A stretch of 64,000 nt of DNA from Chryseobacterium sp. KACC 21268 (GTDB taxonomy: Bacteria > Bacteroidota > Bacteroidia > Flavobacteriales > Weeksellaceae): positions 1,736,001-1,800,000 of the forward strand of contig CP117875.1 of the NCBI GenBank assembly GCA_028736075.1, in the 5' to 3' direction. Numbering within the stretch: position 1 is the first letter of the stretch; every line of letters begins with the position of its first letter. The position numbers and the translations under genes were made by a program. This document shows, piece after piece, positions 18,241 to 25,977 of the stretch. The notes beneath the pieces are model-generated. The model had not been told where the DNA came from. It saw nothing but the letters and a program-made list of their open reading frames with translations, and did not search any database.

Positions 18241-18650
18241 CTTTTTTGTTCTAAAAAATTCTGCAATATGATCGTTGCACTCACTTTGTCGATCAATCCT
18301 TTTTCCTGTCTTTGTTTCTTGTTCTTTCCGCTTTGGCTAATGAAAAAAGAAGCCATTTTGGAAGTGAAACGCTCATCCAGACGATTGATCTTTTTATCTG
18401 GAAATTCCTTTTCGAAGCCTGAAATAAATTTCTGGATCTCAGTTTCGATATCGGACATATTTCCTTTCAAATCTGTGGGAAGTCCTATAACGATTTCATT
18501 TACTTGGTTCTCGGAAAAATATTTTTTCAGAAAATCCATCAGCTTCGGTGTCTCCACCGTCGTCAGTCCGCTTGCAATGATTTGCATATCGTCTGTCACA
18601 GCGATTCCCGTTCTTGCTTTTCCGTAGTCAATTGCCAGGATCTGTCCCAT
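18237..18650 (-). CDS. ruvX: Holliday junction resolvase-like RuvX (YqgF)
   Basis: A 137-residue RNase H-fold protein. The motifs are AIDYGKARTGIAVTD near the N-terminus, VIGLPTDLKGN, and LDERFTSKMA; family members act in 16S rRNA 5' maturation and may resolve recombination junctions. Key acidic residues are in AIDYG and LDER. It overlaps def by 4 bp (ATGA). Confidence 0.93.
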   Translation of the reverse strand: MGQILAIDYGKARTGIAVTDDMQIIASGLTTVETPKLMDFLKKYFSENQVNEIVIGLPTDLKGNMSDIETEIQKFISGFEKEFPDKKINRLDERFTSKMASFFISQSGKNKKQRQEKGLIDKVSATIILQNFLEQKR

Positions 18651-18766
18651 AAGTTCGCAAATTTACAAAAATTTTCAGCTTATGAAAATCAGATGCTTAT
18701 TAATAAAAATAAAAAGCCGTAAACTTTTGAATTTGCGACCTGAATATTAATAATGTCAGCCTAATG

Positions 18767-19360
18767 CTACTTCTTCATCTCCTCAACCAAAACCTCAATC
18801 TTTTTGATATATTTTCCATAAAAATATTTGAACCAAGCCGTTCCTATAAAATAAACCATTGTGAGTCCAAATGCAACCGAGCCCAGAAAAACCATAGCCA
18901 GCATTGCATTTGAATAGTTATGAGTCTGCGGAATTGATTCTAAAACGATAATCATTTCACAAACAAAAAATGGCACAAAACTCAGATAGAAAGAAACGTA
19001 GTACTGCTTGTTCAGCTCAAATTGATGAAGAAGGTCTTTCAGGGAATCCAAAGTTCCCAAAGCCGGATTGCTTATTTCTTTATAAAGTTTGAAAAATTTG
19101 TTAAAGAAAAAACCCGTGACCAAAGTCATAGAAAGTACCAGAATTTCTAAATATAAGTTGAATCTGAAAGGCAATGGAGAAAACCAAACTATCATTAAAA
19201 TAATTGGCATCAAAACCACCGTTGACCAAAATTCATAGCGCATATTTTTCCTGATCCTTTCCAAAGGATGATGCAGTTGTCTCTGCTTCTCAGGCGAAAT
19301 CTCCGGCGTTTCGGAAACATCTTCCTTATTCCAAAGTGATTTAAGATTATCGAGTTCCAT
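18767..19360 (-). CDS. Sigma-factor-linked membrane protein (anti-sigma candidate)
   Basis: A 197-residue protein with a charged N-terminus (MELDNLKSLWNKEDVSETPE) and four membrane helices (about 46-62, 70-88, 121-140 and 150-172). It lies directly downstream of the ECF sigma factor on the same strand. In Bacteroidota such pairs often act as sigma factor and membrane regulator, with the soluble N-terminus binding the sigma; the pairing is inference from position. A four-unit AACTATC tract ends 6 bp before its start. Confidence 0.65.
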   Translation of the reverse strand: MELDNLKSLWNKEDVSETPEISPEKQRQLHHPLERIRKNMRYEFWSTVVLMPIILMIVWFSPLPFRFNLYLEILVLSMTLVTGFFFNKFFKLYKEISNPALGTLDSLKDLLHQFELNKQYYVSFYLSFVPFFVCEMIIVLESIPQTHNYSNAMLAMVFLGSVAFGLTMVYFIGTAWFKYFYGKYIKKIEVLVEEMKK

Positions 19361-19366
19361 ATTTTT

Positions 19367-19394
19367 GATAGTTGATAGTTGATAGTAGATAGTT
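19367..19394 (-). repeat. AACTATC heptamer tract, four units
   Basis: Read on the minus strand: AACTATC, TACTATC, AACTATC, AACTATC, ending 6 bp before the ATG at 19360. The unit and the orientation to the gene are the same as in the 12-copy array before pepE at 56140. Confidence 0.85.
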
Positions 19395-19440
19395 TGTGCT
19401 GTCTTGAGAAACGTTGTCAGGCTGAGGTTCTTGTAACCTA

Positions 19441-19926
19441 TTATAAAATTAATTCCTTCAGTTTCTCCTTTGCTCTGTTCAGTTTCACCCGCGCATTTCC
19501 CTCCGAGATTCCCATTTGTTCTGCCATTTCCTTCCCGGAAAAATCTTCCAAGTAATAGAAAATCAAGGCTTTGTCAATTGGATTCAGTTTTTGGATGGCT
19601 TCATACATTTGTTTCAGTTTCAGCTCATCTTCGAGGTTGTAATCTTCCTCTTTGATTTTATAAACCGAAACATCATCGTTCTGAATAAAGCTCCGTCGCT
19701 TTTCCGATTTCAAGAAAATAATCGCCGTATTCAATGCAATTCTGTAAAGCCAAGTTGAGAATTCAGACTTCCTTTCAAAGCTGGGAAAAGACTTCCAAAC
19801 CTGATAAACAATCTCCTGGAAGAGGTCATTTTGGTCATCACGGTTGTCCATATACATTTTGGAGATTTTAAAAATAATCCCTTTATGTTTATCGATTTTC
19901 TCTAAAAATTCTTTCTCAGAATCCAT
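19441..19926 (-). CDS. ECF RNA polymerase sigma factor
   Basis: A 161-residue sigma-70 family protein of the ECF type. Region 2 covers about residues 10-80 (NDLFQEIVYQVWKSF and STWLYRIALNTAI); region 4 is at about 105-160 (ALIFYYLEDFSGKEMAEQMG and EGNARVKLNRAKEKL). It should direct polymerase to a small stress regulon. The membrane gene 80 bp downstream is the likely regulator. It is not a SusC-linked FecI-type locus, as no FecR/SusC genes follow. Confidence 0.93.
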   Translation of the reverse strand: MDSEKEFLEKIDKHKGIIFKISKMYMDNRDDQNDLFQEIVYQVWKSFPSFERKSEFSTWLYRIALNTAIIFLKSEKRRSFIQNDDVSVYKIKEEDYNLEDELKLKQMYEAIQKLNPIDKALIFYYLEDFSGKEMAEQMGISEGNARVKLNRAKEKLKELIL

Positions 19927-20040
19927 TCTTGCTTTAACTCTATTCGGTTAGTAGAAATAAAAATTATTTGTTACAAAAAAAGTGGAAGACACAAGAAAAA
20001 AGGCGAAAGAATAAAGATTTTAATAGTACAATAATTATAA

Positions 20041-20140
20041 TTTGGGCGCCTTTATCCGCCTTCCGTTCCCGCTTTTTTTTGCCAAAGCTTTTCCCTCAGC
20101 AAAAAAAGAGCTCCACTCAAGTCGGGGCGTGCTTCGCAGA
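20041..20140 (+). repeat. GC-richer palindromic intergenic element, copy 1
   Basis: Begins TTTGGGCGCCTTTATCCGCC and continues CTTCCGTTCCCGC, then an inner hairpin (GCCAAAGCTT region to GCAAAAAAAG), GAGCTCC and TCAAGTCGGGGC. The second copy is at 43595-43685 with the same outer blocks and a different hairpin. Confidence 0.7.
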
Positions 20141-20210
20141 GTTTCAACATTTGTCTCTTAATCAGCATTTTCTCAATTGTTGAAACTAACGAATTTTTTT
20201 ATCCAGAATA

Positions 20211-20262
20211 TTGTCATTCTGAAAGAATCTAAACTGTCGAGATACCTACGGAATGACAAAAA
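20211..20262. repeat. Dispersed inverted repeat, TTGTCATTC family
   Basis: Ends TTGTCATTC and GAATGACAA pair around AATCTAAACTGTCGAGA. It aligns over about 48 bp with 38526-38573 and in part with 30766-30830. Confidence 0.75.
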
Positions 20263-20299
20263 TAATTTTTTAAGCTTTTTTCTTTGATGAGTTTTACGT

Positions 20300-20364
20300 C
20301 TTTGCGAGTCTTAAAAATATTTTCAATAATGTCAAAAAAATCTTTGCGTGCTTTGCGTTTAAAT
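20300..20364 (+). repeat. 65-bp dispersed repeat, copy 1
   Basis: Aligns without gaps with 30911-30975, about 80% identical by eye, with the shared core TTAAAAATATTTTCAATA. Both copies lie upstream of a plus-strand gene. Confidence 0.75.
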
Positions 20365-20393
20365 TATACCAATCAATTTTCATAATTTTGTAA

Positions 20394-20428
20394 ATCAATT
20401 ATCATTCATCATCTATCATTTATCATTT
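20394..20428 (+). repeat. ATCATTT heptamer tract, five units
   Basis: Units ATCAATT, ATCATTC, ATCATCT, ATCATTT and ATCATTT end 13 bp before the ABC ATPase start. The first 19 bases (20394-20412) recur as a perfect inverted repeat at 21144-21162, just past the gene. Confidence 0.8.
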
Positions 20429-20441
20429 ATAAAAATCACAG

Positions 20442-21137
20442 ATGTCTTTAAAAATTTTAGGACTCACAAAAAAATTCGGAGAGCAAATTGCGCTCAACGA
20501 TATCAACATAAGCATTTCAAATAACGAAATCATCGGACTTCTCGGCCCAAACGGCGCTGGAAAATCCACCTTGATGAAATCCATCACAGGCGTCCTGAAA
20601 ATCGATGAAGGCGAAATTTTGTTCAATGACAAAAACATCAAAGAAAACGAAATCGAATCCAAAAAGAAAATCGGTTTCCTTCCGGAGAACAATCCGCTTT
20701 ACAACGAGATGTATGTGAAAGAATATCTGCAATTCGTAGCCAATCTTCACAACATCAAAAAAGAAAGAGTAGAAGAAGTGATAGAATTGGTCGGAATCAC
20801 GCCAGAAAAATCCAAGCAAATTTCCCAACTCTCCAAAGGTTACAAACAACGTGTAGGATTGGCGCAAGCCATTCTGCACGAACCAGATTTATTAATTCTA
20901 GACGAACCAACCAACGGCCTCGACCCCAATCAAATCGTCGAAATCCGAAACGTCATCAAAGAAATCGGAAAAGAAAAAACTGTGATTCTCTCCACGCACA
21001 TTATGCAGGAAGTAGAAGCGCTTTGTTCCAGAGTGATTTTGATTCACCAAGGAAACATCATCCAAGATTCCCCGATTTCTGAGTTCAAAGGAAAATTCGG
21101 AAGTCTGGAAGAAGCGTTCCAGAGTTATACGGTTTAG
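20442..21137 (+). CDS. ABC transporter ATPase, GldA-like
   Basis: A 231-residue ABC ATP-binding subunit. It has Walker A GPNGAGKST (35-43), the signature LSKGYKQR (130-137), Walker B LLILDEP (150-156) and the switch His186. ENNPLYNEMYVKEYLQF and LSTHIMQEVEALC resemble the gliding-motility ATPase GldA, but that protein is about 300 residues long and this one lacks the C-terminal extension. No permease gene is adjacent, so the partner must be elsewhere. The gene is bracketed by heptamer tracts in opposite orientation. Confidence 0.85.
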   Translation: MSLKILGLTKKFGEQIALNDINISISNNEIIGLLGPNGAGKSTLMKSITGVLKIDEGEILFNDKNIKENEIESKKKIGFLPENNPLYNEMYVKEYLQFVANLHNIKKERVEEVIELVGITPEKSKQISQLSKGYKQRVGLAQAILHEPDLLILDEPTNGLDPNQIVEIRNVIKEIGKEKTVILSTHIMQEVEALCSRVILIHQGNIIQDSPISEFKGKFGSLEEAFQSYTV

Positions 21138-21141
21138 TCAT

Positions 21142-21169
21142 CAATGATGAATGATAATTGATAAATGAT
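21142..21169 (-). repeat. Heptamer tract after the ABC gene, inverted copy
   Basis: Plus-strand units CAATGAT, GAATGAT, AATTGAT and AAATGAT; read on the minus strand these are ATCATTT-type units like 20394-20428. It includes the 19-bp inverted match 21144-21162 and begins 4 bp after the ABC stop codon. Confidence 0.75.
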
Positions 21170-21226
21170 GTTTTGAGCAAAAATTAAAAATTGTAAATTC
21201 GTAGAGGTTTAATAAAATAAAATACG

Positions 21227-21484
21227 ATGGAAGCATCAATTATCATACATCCAAGAAACAGAAAAGAAGCGTCATTACTCAAAAAAGTCTTGAAAGCTTT
21301 GGATGCGCAATTTGTTTTCAAAGAAGAAAAATCAGAAAGCTTAAGTCCCAGCAACGACCCCTATTTTGATATTCCGGAAAACGTAGCGGAATTGGAACGA
21401 AGAATTGATAAGGCAAAGAATAACAAGGAAAAAGCTGTTGTTTTAAAGACAAAAGACGATATCAAAAACTTTTTGGGTTTATGA
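21227..21484 (+). CDS. Antitoxin of a type II toxin-antitoxin pair
   Basis: An 85-residue protein beginning MEASIIIHPRNRKEASLLKK, of the small DUF2683-like kind found before YoeB/RelE-type toxins in Bacteroidota. Its acidic C-terminal half (IPENVAELERRIDKAKNN) would wrap the toxin. Its stop overlaps the toxin start by 4 bp (ATGA), the usual coupling. It probably also represses its own promoter, though no clear HTH is seen. Confidence 0.75.
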   Translation: MEASIIIHPRNRKEASLLKKVLKALDAQFVFKEEKSESLSPSNDPYFDIPENVAELERRIDKAKNNKEKAVVLKTKDDIKNFLGL

Positions 21485-21759
21485 GCTATGAGTTAATATT
21501 CAAGAAACAAGCGCAAAAAGATATAGACTTCTACAAAAAATCGGGGAATCAAATTTTATTAAAAAAGCTTTTTCAACTTTTAGGAGAAATTCAGGAAAAT
21601 CCTTATTTCGGAACAGGAAAACCAGAACGTTTGAAGTTTCAAGAATCCAATATTTGGTCAAGACGAATCGACAGCAAAAACCGTTTGGTTTACAGTGTCG
21701 AAGAAAATATCGTAACCGTAGAAATCATTTCTGCAAAAGGTCATTATGGTGATAAGTAA
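21481..21759 (+). CDS. Txe/YoeB-family mRNA interferase toxin
   Basis: A 92-residue RelE-superfamily toxin. GTGKPERLKF, IWSRRIDSKNRLVYSV and the C-terminal GHYGDK match YoeB. Residues equivalent to the YoeB catalytic set are Glu49 (GKPERL), Arg68 (NRLVY), His88 and Tyr89, so it looks active: cutting mRNA at the ribosomal A site. The upstream antitoxin overlaps by 4 bp. Confidence 0.9.
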   Translation: MSYELIFKKQAQKDIDFYKKSGNQILLKKLFQLLGEIQENPYFGTGKPERLKFQESNIWSRRIDSKNRLVYSVEENIVTVEIISAKGHYGDK

Positions 21760-21816
21760 GAATTCTAATTTTGAAATAATAACACAATTTATCTTAAAAC
21801 CTTACTTTTAATAATC

Positions 21817-21844
21817 TTCTGACCTCAGACTTCCGACTTCTGAC
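21817..21844 (+). repeat. TTCTGAC heptamer tract, four units
   Basis: Units TTCTGAC, CTCAGAC, TTCCGAC and TTCTGAC. The tract ends 5 bp (AAAAA) before the priA start codon. Confidence 0.85.
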
Positions 21845-21849
21845 AAAAA

Positions 21850-24297
21850 ATGAACTTCGCCCAAATTATCCTTCCACTCAATCTCAAAGGAACTTTCACG
21901 TACAAAGTTCCAGAAGATTTTTTGGATAAGATTGAAGTTGGAATGCGCGTTCTGATTCCGTTTGGCGGAAAGAAAATCTACACCGGAATTGTTGTCGAAT
22001 TATTTGATGAATTCGAGGACAGTTTTGTTCCGAAAGAAATTATCAATTTGCTTGACAATCAACCAATTGTTCCAAAACAACAATTGGAATTCTGGAATTG
22101 GATGAGTTCCTATTATCTCTGCAATCTCGGCGAAATCTACCGTTTTGCATTTCCATCGTCTTTGAAATTGGAAAGCGAAACTTACGTCCGATTATTATCA
22201 GAAAGAACAATCGATTGGCAAAATCTGGATGCGAATGAGACGTATCTTTTGCAAGCTTTGGAAGTACGTCAAATGTTGAACTTGCAGGAAATCGAAGCCT
22301 TCATTCCAAAAAAAGAAATCATCAAAACCATCAATGCTTTGATTGATGAAAGATATATTTCCGTCGATGAAAAAATTACGGAGAAATATAAGGCCAAGGA
22401 AATCGCTTACGTGAAAGTGAATGATGAAGCTCTGGTTTCGGAAAATCTGGCGAAGATTCTTTTGAAATTGGATAAGGCCAAGAAACAGAAAGATTTATTC
22501 CTCAATATTTTATCTAAACAAATTGATGAACCCAAAACACCGATTCGGAAATCTTTGGTTTTTGATGAAGGCAATTTTGTGAATCAACAACTCAAATCTT
22601 TGATAGAAAAAGGTTGGGTTTCAGAATATTATCTTGAAATAGACAGAATCGATTCTTACGAAGGTGAACTGGAAGAAATTGAGAAATTGACTGAAAATCA
22701 GAAGTTGGCAGTTTCGGAAATTAACAAAGCCTTCGAAGAAGATAAAAACGTTTTGCTCCACGGCATCACATCTTCCGGAAAAACGCATATTTATTTAGAA
22801 AAAATTGAAGACTGCGTCAATTCGGGAAAAAATGTGCTTTTGCTTTTGCCAGAAATTGCTTTGACGAAACAAATCACCATTCGTCTTGAAAAAAAGTATG
22901 GCAAAAAACTCGGATTTTATCACAACAAATTAACGGATTTTGAAAGGGTAGAAGTCTGGCGGAAAATCAAAAAAAATGAACTTCAAATCTTGATTGGAAC
23001 TCGGAATTCTTTATTTCTTCCGTTTGAAAATTTAGGATTGATAATCGTTGATGAAGAACACGATTCTGCGTATAAATCCAGAGATTCCAATTTCTTTTTC
23101 AATGCGAAAGATTCGGCGATGATGTTGGCAGAATTTTACAATTCAAAACTGATTCTGGGTTCTGCAACGCCTTCGTTGGAAAGCTATGATTTGGCGATGA
23201 AGGACAAACTACGCTATGTGCCTTTGAATGAGAGATTTGGAAACGTGGACGTTCCGAAGTTTGAAATCATCGATGTTAAGGAGGCGCAGAGTCAGAAGAA
23301 AATCATTGGGAATTTCAGCCAAAAAATGGTGGACGAAATCAGTCTTCAGTTAGAACACAAAAAACAAAGCATCATTCTCCACAACCGCCGTGGATATGCC
23401 AATGTCATCGAGTGTGAAACTTGCGGACACGTGACTTATTGTAGCAATTGCGACGTCGTAATGACCTATCACAAATCTGCGAACGAACTGAAATGCCATT
23501 ACTGCGGACACAGAGCCGGAAAACCGACGGCTTGCCCAAGTTGTCACGGTACCAATCTGAACACAAAAGGTGTTGGCGTGGAGCAAATCGAGGAGGAAAC
23601 GCAAAAAATATTCTCTGACGCCGAAGTTGACCGAATGGATGTAGACGCGATGCGCAAGAAGTTTGCGTACGAAAAACTCTACGAAAAATTGGAAAATGGC
23701 GAAACCGATATTTTGGTTGGAACTCAAATGATTTCCAAAGGTTTGGATTTCGAAAACATAGAGTTGGTCGTGATTCCGAAAGCAGATGCTTTGATTTATG
23801 TCCAGGATTTTCGGGCTGAGGAAAGAGCATATCAATTGATTACGCAAGTTGCAGGAAGAGCGGGCAGAGTTTCGGGTGAAGGAAAAATATTAATCCAAAC
23901 TTACAATCCGTCGCACTCGATTTTTGAATTAATTAAAAATCAGAATGTTAAAGAGATTTATGATTATTTCCTAGATGAACGAAAGAAATTTCTCTATCCG
24001 CCATTTGTGAAATTGATAATGATTGAGCTGAAACACAGAAAAGAAGACAAATTGAATAGAGCTTCTCAATTTCTGGGTTCGGTTTTGAGAAAATATATTC
24101 CTGAAGAATGTATTCTCGGACCAGAAAAATCGCCAATTGCCCGAATCAACAATCTTTATCAATATCAAATTCTACTGAAGTTTCCGAAGAATAAAAATTA
24201 CAAAATCTACAAAGAATTGCTTGCGAAATCTTTGGAAGAATTTGATGAAATTACCGCATACAAATCTATCAAAAAAGATTTCCTAGTTGATTTTTAA
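21850..24297 (+). CDS. priA: Primosomal replication helicase PriA
   Basis: An 815-residue superfamily 2 helicase that reloads the replisome at stalled forks. An N-terminal DNA-binding domain opens it (MNFAQIILPLNLKGTFTYKVP). Motif I is GITSSGKT (305-312, Lys311), motif II DEEHD (401-405), and LGSATPSLES is motif III. Eight cysteines between about 515 and 580 (CETCGH, CSNC, CHYCGH, CPSC) form the two zinc sites. The conserved QVAGRAGR is motif VI. The length is normal for Bacteroidota. A four-unit heptamer tract ends 5 bp before the start. Confidence 0.97.
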   Translation: MNFAQIILPLNLKGTFTYKVPEDFLDKIEVGMRVLIPFGGKKIYTGIVVELFDEFEDSFVPKEIINLLDNQPIVPKQQLEFWNWMSSYYLCNLGEIYRFAFPSSLKLESETYVRLLSERTIDWQNLDANETYLLQALEVRQMLNLQEIEAFIPKKEIIKTINALIDERYISVDEKITEKYKAKEIAYVKVNDEALVSENLAKILLKLDKAKKQKDLFLNILSKQIDEPKTPIRKSLVFDEGNFVNQQLKSLIEKGWVSEYYLEIDRIDSYEGELEEIEKLTENQKLAVSEINKAFEEDKNVLLHGITSSGKTHIYLEKIEDCVNSGKNVLLLLPEIALTKQITIRLEKKYGKKLGFYHNKLTDFERVEVWRKIKKNELQILIGTRNSLFLPFENLGLIIVDEEHDSAYKSRDSNFFFNAKDSAMMLAEFYNSKLILGSATPSLESYDLAMKDKLRYVPLNERFGNVDVPKFEIIDVKEAQSQKKIIGNFSQKMVDEISLQLEHKKQSIILHNRRGYANVIECETCGHVTYCSNCDVVMTYHKSANELKCHYCGHRAGKPTACPSCHGTNLNTKGVGVEQIEEETQKIFSDAEVDRMDVDAMRKKFAYEKLYEKLENGETDILVGTQMISKGLDFENIELVVIPKADALIYVQDFRAEERAYQLITQVAGRAGRVSGEGKILIQTYNPSHSIFELIKNQNVKEIYDYFLDERKKFLYPPFVKLIMIELKHRKEDKLNRASQFLGSVLRKYIPEECILGPEKSPIARINNLYQYQILLKFPKNKNYKIYKELLAKSLEEFDEITAYKSIKKDFLVDF

Positions 24298-24326
24298 CTA
24301 TAATTAACAAAATTTTGAATCTTTTA

Positions 24327-24342
24327 TTACGGGTTCCCGTAA
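24327..24342. promoter_or_regulatory. Perfect 16-bp palindrome upstream of PBP4
   Basis: TTACGGGTTCCCGTAA is self-complementary except for the central two bases' spacing and lies ~105 bp before the dacB-type start at 24447. It could be an operator or part of a weak terminator for priA (no T-tract follows). Confidence 0.35.
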
Positions 24343-24446
24343 CTACCTTGGCAATATTCTCTAAATTTACTACGTTTTGAAATTAGATTAATTTCTTCAA
24401 AATCTTAATTAAAAATAATTCAATAAAAAATGTAATTCTTTTGAGA

Positions 24447-25898
24447 ATGAATAAATTCAAAAATTATTTTTCGATTTTAGGCTTAGGGCTTTCCTCTTTT
24501 ATTTTTTCACAAGGCACATCTGCAGGAACTTTGCCTCAGGTTGCAGACCAACAGCTTCTCGTAAAAGACATCACGGCGGAGAAAGCGTTGTTGTCTCCAA
24601 AAGAGCAAATCGAATTCAATATCAACAAAATGTTCACCGACCCAGTTCTCCGAAATGCAAATTGGGGATTTGTGGTTTATGATACCAAAACTGGAAAAAT
24701 CGTCACTTCTTATAACGAAAATGCACCATTGGTTCCAGCTTCAACCACAAAATTGTTGACCACAGAAACTGCTTTTGCATTGTTGGGAACCAAATACAGA
24801 TGGAACACGCAATTGGAATATTCTGGAAGCATTGATGCAGAAGGCGTTTTGACCGGAAATCTTTACGTCGTAGGAAGTGGCGACCCGTCTTTGGGCGGAA
24901 ACAGAGGTGGCGCATCGAGTTACGGACAAATCGTGAATCAATATCTGGACGCGATAAGAGATAAAGGAATCAAGAAAATCACAGGCGATATCATCATCCA
25001 AACAGCGATTTTCAAAGAAAATAAAACCGACCTTCCGCAGAACATCGTTTGGTTGGAACAAGCCAATTATTTCCTGCCAGTCGGCACTACGAAGGACATC
25101 AATCCAAGAAATGAAAAACTGATTGTAAGCCAATCCAACAATCCTTTCAATCAGGTTAAAAAATATTTTTACGTTTCGCCTTACTCCAACAAGATGGTTT
25201 TTGCAGACCAGTTTGACGGTGCTTGGGTGACAACGAAAGTGGCTGAACCACCTGCTTTTTTGGCTAACAAATTAAGAGAAGGTTTGGTAAGAAGTAAAAT
25301 TTCAATCGTTGGAAAAGTAACGCCGAAAATCGTTGATAGAGAACCAGAACCCCGAGAAATTCTGACAACTTACAAATCACCGACTTTAGCAGAAATCGTG
25401 AACTATACGAATCAGAGAAGTGACAACGGATACGCAGAAGCTATTTTGAAATCGAATGGTTTTATGAAATTGGGCGACCAAACCACAGAATCTGGAAGAA
25501 TCGTTGTGACAGACCATTTGAAAGACATTAATTTTGATACCGTTGGACTCAATTATATGGATGGAAGCGGACTTTCAAAGGCTCATACGGTAACGCCAAT
25601 TTCGCAAGTTAAGTTCTTGACGGCGATGATGAAAACGCCTTATTACAAGGAATATATGGAATCTTTGCCAATTGCGGGACAAACCGGAACATTAAAACAT
25701 ATGTTTTTGGTAAACTCCAATGGACAGATTTTCGCGAAAACCGGAACTTTGAATGGGGTGAAATGTTTGGCAGGCTACATCAAAACCAGAAGCAACAGAA
25801 CGCTGGCTTTTTCTCTTTTAATTAATAGATTCTCGGGCTCCGTAGCGCAGGTGAAAGACAGAATGGAACAATTGCTGGACCCGACCTTAGATTTGTAA
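24447..25898 (+). CDS. dacB: D-alanyl-D-alanine carboxypeptidase/endopeptidase (PBP4, S13)
   Basis: A 483-residue periplasmic peptidoglycan hydrolase. A signal peptide (about 1-21, ending FIFSQG) is followed by the S13 active site: SxxK at Ser99-Lys102 (ASTTK), SxN at Ser325-Asn327 (RSDNGYAE) and KTG at 431-433. It trims pentapeptides and cuts cross-links during wall remodelling. I chose the ATG at 24447 over a TTG two codons upstream. A clear terminator follows. Confidence 0.93.
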   Translation: MNKFKNYFSILGLGLSSFIFSQGTSAGTLPQVADQQLLVKDITAEKALLSPKEQIEFNINKMFTDPVLRNANWGFVVYDTKTGKIVTSYNENAPLVPASTTKLLTTETAFALLGTKYRWNTQLEYSGSIDAEGVLTGNLYVVGSGDPSLGGNRGGASSYGQIVNQYLDAIRDKGIKKITGDIIIQTAIFKENKTDLPQNIVWLEQANYFLPVGTTKDINPRNEKLIVSQSNNPFNQVKKYFYVSPYSNKMVFADQFDGAWVTTKVAEPPAFLANKLREGLVRSKISIVGKVTPKIVDREPEPREILTTYKSPTLAEIVNYTNQRSDNGYAEAILKSNGFMKLGDQTTESGRIVVTDHLKDINFDTVGLNYMDGSGLSKAHTVTPISQVKFLTAMMKTPYYKEYMESLPIAGQTGTLKHMFLVNSNGQIFAKTGTLNGVKCLAGYIKTRSNRTLAFSLLINRFSGSVAQVKDRMEQLLDPTLDL

Positions 25899-25918
25899 CA
25901 ATCAATATTTTATAAATT

Positions 25919-25948
25919 AAAAAACCCACATTTTTTCTGGGTTTTTTT
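25919..25948 (+). terminator. Terminator after PBP4
   Basis: Stem AAAACCCA (25921-25928) with TGGGTTTT (25938-25945) and seven T in a row. Confidence 0.85.
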
Positions 25949-25977
25949 GTAGCTTTGATTACATAATTTTATAAAAT

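Larger units (their letters stand above)
19927..20441. other. Repeat-rich intergenic region before the ABC ATPase
   Basis: 515 bp without a gene. In order: palindromic element (20041-20140), inverted repeat with TTGTCATTC ends (20211-20262), a 65-bp dispersed repeat (20300-20364) and a heptamer tract (20394-20428). A TAATTTTG box resembling a Bacteroidota -7 element lies at 20383-20390. Confidence 0.6.

Noticed and set aside
23350..23847. 165-codon open frame antisense to priA
   Set aside because: It covers the zinc-cysteine region of PriA on the other strand and is a shadow of that conserved sequence.
24441..24446. TTG start for PBP4 two codons upstream
   Set aside because: The ATG at 24447 gives the same signal peptide and is the more usual start.
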